From Cladopsammia gracilis (taxonomy: Eukaryota; Cnidaria; Anthozoa; Scleractinia; Dendrophylliidae), in NCBI GenBank assembly GCA_022457155.1, contig JAJGOT010000193.1, positions 1,152,001 to 1,216,000 of the forward strand: DNA of 64,000 bases, in the 5' to 3' direction. The notes beneath the pieces were generated by a model. The model saw only the letters and a list, made by a program, of their open reading frames with translations. It was not told where the DNA came from and ran no database searches. Within the stretch, counting starts at the first letter, position 1, and each line of letters begins with the position of its first letter. The translations under genes and the position numbers were made by a program. Shown here piece by piece: positions 34,592-41,648 of the stretch.

Positions 34592-37287
34592 CCTAGGGTG
34601 ATTACTACTGATCGTATCTGGCTGGCTGGACCAATCAATTCAATAATTTTAATCATTATTTTTCCAGAATTTCAAAGAGTTTTCCCTTTAGTTCTCTTTT
34701 AAATTGTGCTTTTTCCGAATGTCTAATCAAATCCCATTATTTTAACAAATTTACGTAGTGTAGTTTTTGTGATGTCATCACTTTAGAATTCTATTACAGA
34801 GCTCACAAAGTTTTGAAGTAGCTGACTGGACTGTTGGTGTAAGAAGCTGAGATTGGAGAAAAGGACATCTCTCTTAAAGAACAGCCCATCTGAGTAGCCA
34901 GCCAAGATAACACATTAGGTGGTGACTTGCACTGGCAGCTACATATAGCTACTTTTGAACTTGTAGGAACAGGTTTTCATAAAGACGAATCTCATTTACA
35001 AACTGACCAGTCCAGTTGGCCAGTTCTGAGAAATGCCAAGCACCCCTATATTGCAGGTGATGGTCAGATGATTCATGCACATTTAACACTGATTAACGTA
35101 ATGACGAAAGCAACATCTTTATTTACATACACCACAAAACAATATGCACAATGGTTTTGGGCAGATAAAGGTGGCACACTGCTAACAGCCCTTTATGTAT
35201 CAACCCTGGGAATTGTCTACCCCAGGAACTGGGGAGACACCAAACTGCAACCTGATTCCACTATATAAACTTTATAATTATATGTAAGATAAGATTTGAG
35301 GCTGCTTGGAAATTCTCTGAAAGGTTTACACTTATGGATTGTATTACATGAGGTACATCATGGCAGCTAAGTGTGAATTGTCTAAGTAGTGACACAAGGC
35401 CTAGGGCTATGTCAATTTTATCAATCAAGTAAGTCATCTAGTGATGTATGCTTGAGAATGATTAGGATTAATTTGTAATGCGATTCTTTTTGTTAAAAGC
35501 TGTAAAAATTGTCCAAATGCATTACACTTCAGAATAACCTAGAACAAACCAAACAAATAAACATACATAACCATCATGTGGACATATGCATGCATCAAGG
35601 ACCTATTTTTTTACTTTGTCACAACATATTTTGCATAAATACTACAGTCAGGTTAAGTATAAAGGCCGGCACACACTAGGGGACATGTTGCGGGGACATG
35701 TTGCAGCGACAGTTTCCATTGTGTGACATCCCCGTTTTTGCAAAAAAGTTCTGTTGCGGGGACACAATTTTGTCCCCGCAACATGTTGCATGAAATTCAG
35801 CAGGTTTGAATTCGTGCGTCATGAAGCGGGGACAAAATGACCCCCATTTCGATGTCGCACCGTGTGCACTGCTCTTGCAAACTGTCCCCGCTACAAAATA
35901 GAAATGAACCAATAAAAACGCGCCATTGATTATCCCATGAGCCTTCAGTAGTAGGTGCTCTCAGTGATTTCTGTGATTTTTATACCTCAATCCGCTTTGT
36001 GTGCACCAGCTTGCGTACTGTCCCTGCAACATGGGCCAGTATGCTCTGCACACGAAGGGGCTTGACCCCGCTTCATGTCCCTGCAACATGTCCCCTAGTG
36101 TGTGCCGGCCTTAAAGAGCAACAAAAACCTGTAACAAGTTGATGTTATATTCTTACCTGTAAACCCCACTTCTTGAGCAGCTTCCCTTTTCTGTCTTCTT
36201 GTTCTCAATCTAGAGCTTCTATCACTATACTAGATTTCAGAATGAACATAAAAGTAGTTAAAGTAAAGAAGGCACCCTCTTACTTTTGCATCACATAAAC
36301 AGGGCATTTGTTGAAATCCCACCAAGGAAGAGTCACTCTTTCTTTCCATGACTCAGAAACATTATTTATAGGTTCAATCATTTCCAAGCCTGACCACCCC
36401 GCCCCCCACCCAACCTCTTTGCGAATTAGTTGAGCATTTGTCAAATTGTCAGTCCATGTTTAAATGCTCGCCCTCACTGCACAGGTAATTCATGTCCCAA
36501 TGCTGTGCCACGTCATGTACATGTACCAAGTGCATGCTCCAAGGAAAAATCTAATAGTCACTAAGGCCATGTTACTGGTGCTGATTTTTCATCAGTCTTA
36601 TCTCCAAAACAAAGTCAGTGATACTGACAAGGTTGATTCATAATCTTGTTGTGGCAAAACTTTGAAATAAATCTGTACTGTAGAAGATTTTTCCACAAAC
36701 ATTCTCACTCTCACAGTCAATTATGGAGACATGTGATGTAGTTCTAACTTTTGAGTCTGTTAATGAAATCCTATGGTGTGACCATTCAAATGAAACCTTT
36801 TTTTTGGCAGTACTTTTTCATGGTACCATTTGTTTTTCAATATTTTACAAAAATAAATTTGGTATTTTTTTCTTGAATTTTGATGTTTGGCATTCTTATG
36901 AGGGAATGGGTTAAGAGAGATTTAACCCATGCAAGAAAAGGCCCCACCACCAGCCCCATGATAGTTTTTTTGTATAATTTCTTTGCTTCACACTCCTTGC
37001 CTTCACACATTCGTGCATGGTAAGCAAAATCATTTTGTATACTTTGGCTGACCCCACAATGGAATAACTACATTTCACGAGAATCTCATGTTGAAGATAT
37101 ACCAAGATTCTCAAGGGAAATGCTGAAAAAGGCACAGCTCCAAGCCCAAGATCTTCGGCATAACCTGGCTATATGGAATGCAGCCTGGCACATTGGGTTA
37201 TTTGCAAAATGACAAATGCTTGACAAAAGGAGGGATGGCCAGGCTTGGAACTGACTCCCAGGGGGTACTGTCATATATAAGCTATAC

Positions 37288-37323
<36 letters not shown>

Positions 37324-38287
37324 AGTTTAATCTGGGATAGGGTATAGAAATCAGAGAGTTTTGGTCTAGAAAAGGGTATCATTTGCCGGGAAACTGATCA
37401 GGAATTGAAACTTGGGAGAGAAAGAGGCTTCCCTAAATGGAAATAAAATAATAGTGGCAACAGTGTTGACAGATTGAGTGATACAGTTCTAAATATAGCA
37501 AGTCTGAGATAGGGTAGGGATTGTTGGCGTCTAGTCTAGTATAGGGTTGCAAAATCAGCTGAACATGGTCTGGTATAGGATAAGGGTTTCAGAGTCCCAG
37601 CAGGGCACCCCCCACCCAAAAATATAACCCTAACCCTTATGTATACAGAGATTCCCCCCCCCCCCAGAAATGGACTGAGCCATAAGTCTACACCAAGTGA
37701 GTGATTTTCTGCTTATGTTGATGAAATACCTCACAAGTCAAATGGGAAAGATTTCCGTACAACCCCTTACATTAGTTGTGCATACTGTTCTTAAAATTGA
37801 AACAAAAGCTGAAACAACAGAATGCCTGAGCGCACATGCATAATTAATGTATGGGGTTATACTTACATCTTACCCTCAAATGCCCAAAATTTGCCCAGGG
37901 ATCTAATAAACTGGGCACCTTACTTTTCACAGCCAGGGATCCTATCTTTGGGCACTTTGGAATATAACTTAGGCAACAGCCTTGGAGGTGATGATCACGC
38001 TTGGAACTGATTGATACAATCTGACAAGTTCAAGTGCTGACGAAGAAATTTATGTGACGACCTGTTTGCTCAGGTGTGACAACACGAGGAAGAAGTTGTC
38101 AGTCTTTTTTTAGCCAACAAATAAGTTGTCCCAGCCTTATTTTATCATTTACCGTATTTATTTCCTCAACTTCATCGTCTTCATCGTCGCTGATTTCAAC
38201 ACGGCTCCTCTGACCTCCAAGACTGATAAAATTTCCCATGGTCCTTTGTCCAGCACGATTATTTGTTTCTCGGCGATTTCGACTCAT
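18354..38287 (-). CDS. UIMC1: UIMC1 (RAP80), BRCA1-A complex ubiquitin-binding scaffold; whole gene span
   Basis: RAP80 is a nuclear protein that binds K63-linked ubiquitin and SUMO at DNA breaks and brings in Abraxas, BRCC36 and BRCA1. Eleven exons (38287 down to 23530) join in phase, followed by exons A, B and C. Domains in order: a SIM-like acidic patch (RVEISDDEDDE); a UIM-like helix (QMQQVLLLSKMEAEKQ); a long acidic region; a conserved block with ADLYFAPPGFDLPTYTKLII matching the Abraxas-interacting region; a UBZ4 finger (CPLC-x11-HASDC); a linker with two direct repeats; a degenerate second finger; and an RG-rich tail. The coded length is about 1,370 residues plus a missing exon, against roughly 720 in vertebrates, mainly from longer disordered regions. 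Exon 11 ends in phase 2 while exon A starts in phase 1, so an exon in 20100-23500 is unidentified. Family assignment rests on domain order and motif resemblance by eye. Confidence 0.82.
18972..19111. mobile_element. Palindromic MITE in UIMC1 exon B-C intron
   Basis: Duplicate of the 9250-9390 element (cggttgttcaaaagg ... gaacaaccg). Confidence 0.8.
19125..19176 (-). CDS. UIMC1: UIMC1 exon B
   Basis: A 52-base exon with tttcag acceptor and gtaaac donor. Phase matches exon A (one base carried) and exon C (two bases carried). It codes a short charged segment. Confidence 0.78.
19586..20074 (-). CDS. UIMC1: UIMC1 exon A (second zinc-finger-like motif)
   Basis: The acceptor is ctctgttttag and the donor GGAAG|gtactt; the exon codes about 162 residues. 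It starts with DYIPLETSIQ, then acidic/Ser-rich and basic stretches (QRESRRRRTESKK), an acidic DSDSEDSDE and the motif CLICKENIPKELYEEHVEQE. This has the C-x2-C-x11-H spacing of a UBZ4 finger but Glu where the last Cys should be. The open frame beyond 20074 is intronic: it is broken in this copy by a five-base deletion near 20233. Confidence 0.78.
20542..20690. mobile_element. MITE family P near the right edge of the array
   Basis: Inverted ends acttgtccaaacg / catttggacagct, as at 1201. Lies in the intron upstream of UIMC1 exon A. Confidence 0.6.
21003..21035 (+). repeat. (aaac)n microsatellite
   Basis: About seven consecutive aaac units. Confidence 0.9.
21558..22093. mobile_element. Inverted-repeat element with a nested insertion
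   Basis: The outer ends acggttttcaaatgtgtcga and ttacaacactcaattgaaaa are inverted relative to each other. They match the ends of the shorter element at 58480-58765 in reverse orientation, with shared internal ttttcccgcgcttggcgccg. About 270 extra bases at ~21776-22045 are absent from the 58.5 kb member. They contain a foldback (gagtgcattgttgag / ctcaacaatgcac), so they look like a second element inserted into the first. Confidence 0.65.
22138..22515. mobile_element. Short inverted-repeat element, acctgccaac ends
   Basis: Left end tacctgccaactttttcc; right end gacttggcaggtct. The interior holds tccgaag repeats and aggcgtgaga motifs; no gene. Confidence 0.55.
23530..24021 (-). CDS. UIMC1: UIMC1 exon 11 (internally repeated linker)
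   Basis: The acceptor is tttttcag and the likely donor ACAAG|gtcttt; entry in phase 2 fits exon 10 exactly. Two direct repeats of about 38 residues are visible: LKNMKVLLQRSP...LEKANQPTGS and LKNLKVVLQRSP...LQKANQPTDS. An acidic, Arg-rich end (SESERSGYENEREEE) follows. I know of no equivalent between the two RAP80 fingers in vertebrates. The donor is the weakest call; the frame would otherwise stop at 23505. Confidence 0.7.
25153..25722. mobile_element. ~570 bp inverted-repeat element
   Basis: Left end ctgtgttttcactaggac; right end cggcctagtgaaaacacac. No transposase is visible. It lies in the UIMC1 intron between exons 10 and 11. Confidence 0.65.
25995..26141 (-). CDS. UIMC1: UIMC1 exon 10 (first UBZ4 zinc finger)
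   Basis: 147 bases with atttcag acceptor and gtgtgtg donor. It codes VECPLCYRHFASKDIQEHAS followed by DCQG: a complete C-x2-C-x11-H-x3-C Rad18/UBZ4-type finger. It sits where RAP80 has its first finger, after the Abraxas-interacting region. Phase fits exon 9 (two bases carried) and exon 11. Confidence 0.85.
26431..27398. mobile_element. ~970 bp inverted-repeat element containing a tRNA-like segment
   Basis: Ends taaagtgccactatgatc and gtcgtagtggcactttaa are inverted repeats. Flanking sequence on both sides has actctctataag.cggacacc repeats (26250 and 27487), so this element lies inside another repeat. No coding sequence. Confidence 0.65.
27065..27130 (+). repeat. tRNA-like (SINE-type) segment
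   Basis: Contains a recognisable A-box-like tggtctagtggtgaagg and B-box-like gagttcgattt at tRNA spacing, but no good acceptor stem, so a tRNA-derived SINE head rather than a tRNA gene. Confidence 0.4.
27617..28796 (-). CDS. UIMC1: UIMC1 exon 9 (large disordered exon)
   Basis: 1180 bases with ttgctgtag acceptor and CAAG|gtaatg donor. It codes about 393 residues rich in Ser, Asp, Glu and Lys with acidic patches (DSDSDNDE, DDDSTDDEGD) and a C-terminal Ala/Arg-rich helix-like end (EAAERAAAAAERRQ). It occupies the long disordered stretch between the Abraxas-interacting region and the fingers. No fold recognised. Confidence 0.8.
29382..30145 (-). CDS. UIMC1: UIMC1 exon 8 (Abraxas-interacting region)
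   Basis: 764 bases with aaattgcag acceptor and GGATG|gtaagt donor. It codes Lys/Arg/Glu-rich sequence, then a conserved block KADLYFAPPGFDLPTYTKLI followed by a helix (RMLERYRRQLQITQSKVKM). This block resembles the vertebrate RAP80 segment that binds Abraxas/CCDC98, and it is the strongest single piece of evidence for the gene identity. Confidence 0.85.
30190..30800. repeat. Degenerate tandem repeat in UIMC1 intron 7
   Basis: Several imperfect ~120-base units share gtttgagttatc/aagttacc.gaaagtt, gcaaatccaaaggaaa and agggtaaaattac motifs. No open frame of note. Confidence 0.5.
30898..31016 (-). CDS. UIMC1: UIMC1 exon 7
   Basis: 119 bases with atatttcag acceptor and CAAG|gtaagg donor. It codes an acidic/Ser-Pro-rich stretch (ASENVESDTEFPNSPSLP). 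Phases fit exons 6 and 8. Confidence 0.75.
31434..31522 (-). CDS. UIMC1: UIMC1 exon 6
   Basis: 89 bases with aaatgtag acceptor and AAAAAG|gtctcc donor. It codes an acidic stretch with TSPDLFSTPPEDQED, which has the look of phosphorylation sites (inference). Confidence 0.72.
32148..32716 (+). mobile_element. 5'-truncated non-LTR retrotransposon (LINE) fragment
   Basis: The open frame codes the extreme C terminus of a LINE reverse transcriptase polyprotein: KLQRLQNRAARILMSAS, then RLEMKSIMMYKTLHGMTPDY and YSGAQLWNNLPTELR before the stop at 32530. A short 3' UTR ends in an (atct)n tail at 32692-32713. The 5' truncation and microsatellite tail fit incomplete target-primed insertion. It lies antisense within a UIMC1 intron. 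Confidence 0.88.
33120..33201 (-). CDS. UIMC1: UIMC1 exon 5
   Basis: 82 bases with ttttttaag acceptor and CACAG|gtttgg donor. It codes MNLQVEIEPLSSSSLKNYAT and a Thr-rich end. The phase chain is intact on both sides; no motif recognised. Confidence 0.7.
33360..33755. repeat. Dispersed repeat with internal triplication
   Basis: Ends ttaaccttttaactctcaga and cttaaagggttaa are inverted. Inside, a ~100-base monomer (cttttgagtctg...atgaaacctcttc.gcagta...tggtaccattt) is repeated three times in tandem. Single-monomer relatives lie at 36690-36915 and, reversed, at 61150-61335. Confidence 0.75.
33993..34070 (-). CDS. UIMC1: UIMC1 exon 4 (end of UIM-like helix)
   Basis: 78 bases with gacactag acceptor and ATGTG|gtaaga donor. 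Joined to exon 3 it gives DDDWDQMQQVLLLSKMEAEK, an acidic patch followed by an L-x3-S helix like a ubiquitin-interacting motif. RAP80 normally has two UIMs; only this one is apparent. Confidence 0.75.
34457..34494 (-). CDS. UIMC1: UIMC1 exon 3 (38 bases)
   Basis: A micro-exon with aatacag acceptor and gtaaac donor. It codes GDEAIDDDWDQMQ, the acidic start of the UIM-like element. It was found only because phase and splice sites fit both neighbours. Confidence 0.72.
34555..34590 (+). repeat. (atca)n microsatellite
   Basis: About nine consecutive atca units. Confidence 0.9.
35662..36112. mobile_element. ~450 bp MITE with ~30 bp inverted ends
   Basis: Left aaggccggcacacactaggg, right ccctagtgtgtgccggcctt: perfect inverted ends. 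The interior is full of acatgttgc.ggggaca motifs. It ends about 45 bases from the splice donor of UIMC1 exon 2. Confidence 0.88.
36157..36229 (-). CDS. UIMC1: UIMC1 exon 2
   Basis: 73 bases with gaaatctag acceptor and TACAG|gtaaga donor. It codes YSDRSSRLRTRRQKREAAQE, an Arg-rich stretch that may contribute to nuclear localisation (inference). Confidence 0.75.
36690..36915 (+). repeat. Dispersed repeat, single-monomer copy
   Basis: Matches the family at 33360-33755 (cttttgagtctgttaatgaa, tggtaccatttgtttttcaa) with one monomer only. Confidence 0.7.
37255..37610. repeat. Dispersed 'gggtactgtcatatataagc' repeat
   Basis: A diverged relative of the repeat at 4262 (gctatacaggtatgtgctgc, aagggtatggtttt, gggatagggtatag). 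Located in UIMC1 intron 1. Confidence 0.6.
38153..38287 (-). CDS. UIMC1: UIMC1 exon 1 (start codon, SIM-like motif)
   Basis: The ATG at 38287 begins MSRNRRETNNRAGQ. A hydrophobic-acidic SUMO-interaction-like motif follows (RVEISDDEDDEVEEIN), and the donor is AATACG|gtaaat. Vertebrate RAP80 likewise has an acidic SIM near its N terminus. In-frame sequence just upstream has no other ATG before the promoter region. Confidence 0.78.
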
Positions 38288-38431
38288 TTTGTCCAAAAAA
38301 TGCCCGCTTAAAACAGATTTAATGACCGAATATCAACGAATAAGGCCAAATCCCAGAAATACATCCAAAAGCAACATTGTAACAGGAAACACACTTCACC
38401 ACAAACCCGCCCTTTGGCTCTCGAAAAGAAA
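38288..38431. promoter_or_regulatory. Candidate bidirectional promoter
   Basis: Only about 144 bases separate the divergent start codons of UIMC1 (minus) and the small gene at 38432 (plus). No TATA box is evident. Confidence 0.4.
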
Positions 38432-41400
38432 ATGTTCGCTCAAAATACAAAATGGCGCGGAATGGTGCGGAAGTGCGAAGAGACTAGGTACTAACAGCCG
38501 AGTGCCGCGCCTGCTCAAATAATCGAGCAGATCTGGGGACGAAAATCAAAAATTACATTTTATGACATTTTGTAAACATGTTGAAGATTTGGTGGAATAG
38601 ATGGTATAAAAGAATTGTTACACGATCGAGACACCTGGGAATTTTTTTGATGTACCATGCTAATCTTTGGAAGTAAGTTCCTTCTGGTTCATTTGGAAAC
38701 TGCCAATGACTAATCATTGCTATAATATTGGGTATTTGGACTTATTTAGCTGCAGGACCCTGTTGTTAATAGATCTAAATATTTGATAACCGTCGTTGAA
38801 AATACCCTGCAACTTTTTGCAAGTCATTAACATTTATTACAGGGGAACATTGATGATGCTTTTCCATCTGTGTCCATCTTGTGTTCTTCCAGAAAATATT
38901 CATACCCTCCCATGGAAGGTTTTTTGGTTTAACTCCCCACCCCTCCCTAGAGATTCCAAGTTGGCTTCATACCGTTGTACTTGTTTTTGAGACCCCCCCC
39001 CCCCCACCCCACTCCCCCAAGGAATTTCCACTGACCTTCTATGGGGGGGGGGGTAGTATGTATATTTTCTAGAGCATATATCTTATTGGACGGTTCACAG
39101 GCTTCCCAAGCTACCTACGTGATGTATGCGACAGCTTGTGTATACAGAGAAATGTATGGGAAAATCACGGATTCTCTAAAATTGGGTAAATAACTATCTA
39201 TTTTGAAATAAAGTTTACCTACCTCAAATGTGTCGTTTACTTGTGTCTTGTACCAAATTTGAAGCCTTTCCGACACCATTTAACGAAGTTATTCGAAGTC
39301 GTTGTCTCCCCGGCCCTTCTAAAAAGAAGAAGGGGAGACAACGACTTCGAATAACTTCGCTAAGACACAAGTAAACGACACATTTGAAGTAGGTAAACTT
39401 TATTTCAAAATATATAGTTATTTACCCAATTTTAGAGAATCCGTGATTTTCCCATACATTTCTCTGTATACACAAGCTGTCGCATTCATCACGTATGTAG
39501 CTTGGGAAGCCTGTGGACGGTTTAGTGTTTAGTGTTTAGTTTACTCGTCTCTTGTATTTTGACTTGCCCTACGGGCTCGCCAAAATACAGTGAGACTCAT
39601 CAAAATATCCCATGATACTACACACTAAACCGTCCAATAAGAGATTTATTATTCAACCTAGTCATGAACGTCATAATAATCTTTCTTACTTTTTCAAGTT
39701 TGTTGTGTGCGTGCTATTTGAACTTGTTTGTCAGCACGCGCACGCTTTATCCAAAAAGGTGATGACGAATTGTCAGTCGTGTAGTTGTTTGGTCGCGTGT
39801 ACTTTTTGTACAGCGAAGAAAGACTTTGTGTGATTAAATGTATAATTGTTTGGGTAAAAACGTCAATAGATCCTCTTAGTTTTTCTTAGTTTTTCTCAGT
39901 TTTGAACGTTCTAGTTTGGGAAACATTTCAGCCATTTTTTTCACCGCTTATGTAAGACTAATGCTCAAAGTGACGTTTGTGTAAAACAGGTCAAACCGGT
40001 CTTCTGGAGTACACATACTGTGAGATATTTGTACTCGTTTTGGGTGTTATTTGTACTCTACTGAGTGCAGTTGAATAATAACACACAATACTCCCTATGC
40101 ATTTTTACTGTGGAATGACATTTTCATTACAGGGGAAAGTTTGATTTGTTCCCATTTGCTGGCACTTTCACATTGTCCTTCACAGATGCTTTTTGCATAA
40201 GCACTTGTCACACATATCTTTCCTTTTCTCCACTGAAAAAGTGCATGATGAGCTGGCTATCTACATTTGAGGCTAGTGCAATATCTCGCACTACAAATGC
40301 TGATTTTATTTTTATTTTCACAGATACAACTCCCAAAAAGCTTTTGATGCCGTTCTCAATGGCAGACCGCAGCAGACAAAGCATATACCATTTATGGTAA
40401 CTGTTTGTTTGTTATATTTTAGTGGAACCATTGTTTCACAAAATTATTATAGAACTGATGGGAAGAAATGCAGAATAGTGACTTGAGGGAAAACGAATAT
40501 TGACGTCCCAGATGTCAACTTTGTGACACATTTTTACATCATCATGTCAAGCTAGTCAGATATAAGGTATCCGTTTGGTAGGTGTTGAGGGAAAGAAAGG
40601 GGGACTGGAATTACAGCATACAGTTACAAATGTATGGTTTGCATTTGAATTGCCTTACTTCTCAGCTGCCACTGAGGCTACTTTACCACAATAGTGCAGG
40701 CACGTTTTTGTTTTTGCCCCCACCCCCCTCCCCCCATGCAGGCAGCAGGGACGGATCAAGGGGGAGGGTGCAGGGGGTGCGCACCCCCCCCCCCCTGAGA
40801 TGACCTGCATCTTTCTAATATAACAGGTATTCTGCAAAGAAAAGAAAAAAAAATGTGGTTACGTCATTCCTTAGAGGTGCACCCCTCCTAAGAAAAATCC
40901 TGGATCTGCCCCTGGGCAGATAACTGAGCCTCCAAAGTCAGGCATAAATTACTGCTAACTTCTAATATGACTTTTGCTGTTCCTGATGCATTTTGAACAC
41001 ACTTTAGTTTATCTCACTTCAATCCTCGATTAGTCATTGTATTTTTATCAACCACAAGCTGCTGGGAAGGTGGTCAGAGGAAGGGGGGGGGAGGGTGTGG
41101 AGGGGGGTCTTCATAGACAGGACCCTGGATCTCATGCTTGCAACACCCCTGTGCCAAGAGCATCAAGCCACTCTAATAGAACAAGTTCTATATGGAATGG
41201 GCGGATATAGGGGAGGGTACAGGGGGTGTGCACCCCCCCCCCCCCCCCCCGAGATGACCTGCATCTTTCTAATATAACTAGTATTCTGCAAAATTTGTCT
41301 ACGTCACCCTTCAGTTACGTCATTCCTTAGACGTGCACCCCCTCCTAAGAAAAATCCTGCATCTGCCCCTGGGGGAACATACAATGTTTTGTGAGTCTTG

Positions 41401-41648
41401 ACCTGATGTTTCATAACTAAGGCAATTTCAACTAGGGATAACTTCTTTGCAAGGATGGGTGGCCATCCCGACTGAAGTTCAAATTCTTTCTTCAGATCAC
41501 TAGAAAGATGAGAAAATCACTTTCTTTATTGGGTTATACTGAGCGAGACATTGATAGAATGACGCCAAGTGAAGCTGGTGATGCAGTTAATCGTGGCTTA
41601 AAAAAGTCCAGTAAAGCACTTCCAGGTTCTAAGAGTGAGAAGGAGTAG
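38432..41648 (+). CDS. Three-exon small gene, 93 residues, unidentified, divergent from UIMC1
   Basis: Exon 1 is 38432-38487 (MFAQNTKWRGMVRKCEET, donor ACTAG|gtacta), exon 2 is 40324-40396 (acceptor tttcacag, donor TTATG|gtaact) and exon 3 is 41496-41648 (acceptor ctttcttcag, TAG stop). Phases join exactly (2+1, then 0) to 282 bases. The protein has a conserved-looking centre: YNSQKAFDAVLNGRPQQ, then MRKSLSLLGYTERDIDRMTP and SEAGDAVNRGLKKS, with a basic Ser/Lys tail. The L-G-Y-x4-I-x2-M-T-P-x-x-A pattern recalls small three-helix (UBA-like) modules, but this is only resemblance. Exons 2-3 are firmer than exon 1. I do not recognise the family. Confidence 0.55.
38488..40323. other. Intron 1 of the small gene, repeat-filled
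   Basis: Holds poly-C/poly-G tracts near 38990-39055 and the large foldback at 39081-39642. No other exon was fitted. Confidence 0.4.
39081..39642. mobile_element. ~560 bp foldback element
   Basis: Outer ends tcttattggacggtt and aaccgtccaataaga are inverted. Inside, arms of roughly 200 bases (39089-39310 and 39325-39525) are near-perfect inverted repeats: ggcttcccaagctac...gtatacagag against ctctgtatac...gtagcttgggaagcc. The left arm carries ~35 bases absent from the right. The centre is cccggcccttctaaaaagaa. A second small palindrome (gacttgccctacgggctcgc) lies at 39570. Confidence 0.85.
40748..40915. mobile_element. Dispersed 'gggcggatc' MITE, copy 1
   Basis: Starts gggacggatcaaggggg and ends ctggatctgcccctgg. 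Shares the internal gagatgacctgcatctttct and gtcattccttagaggtgcac with 41203-41373 and 48075-48215. Confidence 0.75.
41203..41373. mobile_element. Dispersed 'gggcggatc' MITE, copy 2
   Basis: Starts gggcggatataggggagg and ends gcatctgcccctggg. Lies in intron 2 of the small gene, close to the copy at 40748. Confidence 0.75.
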
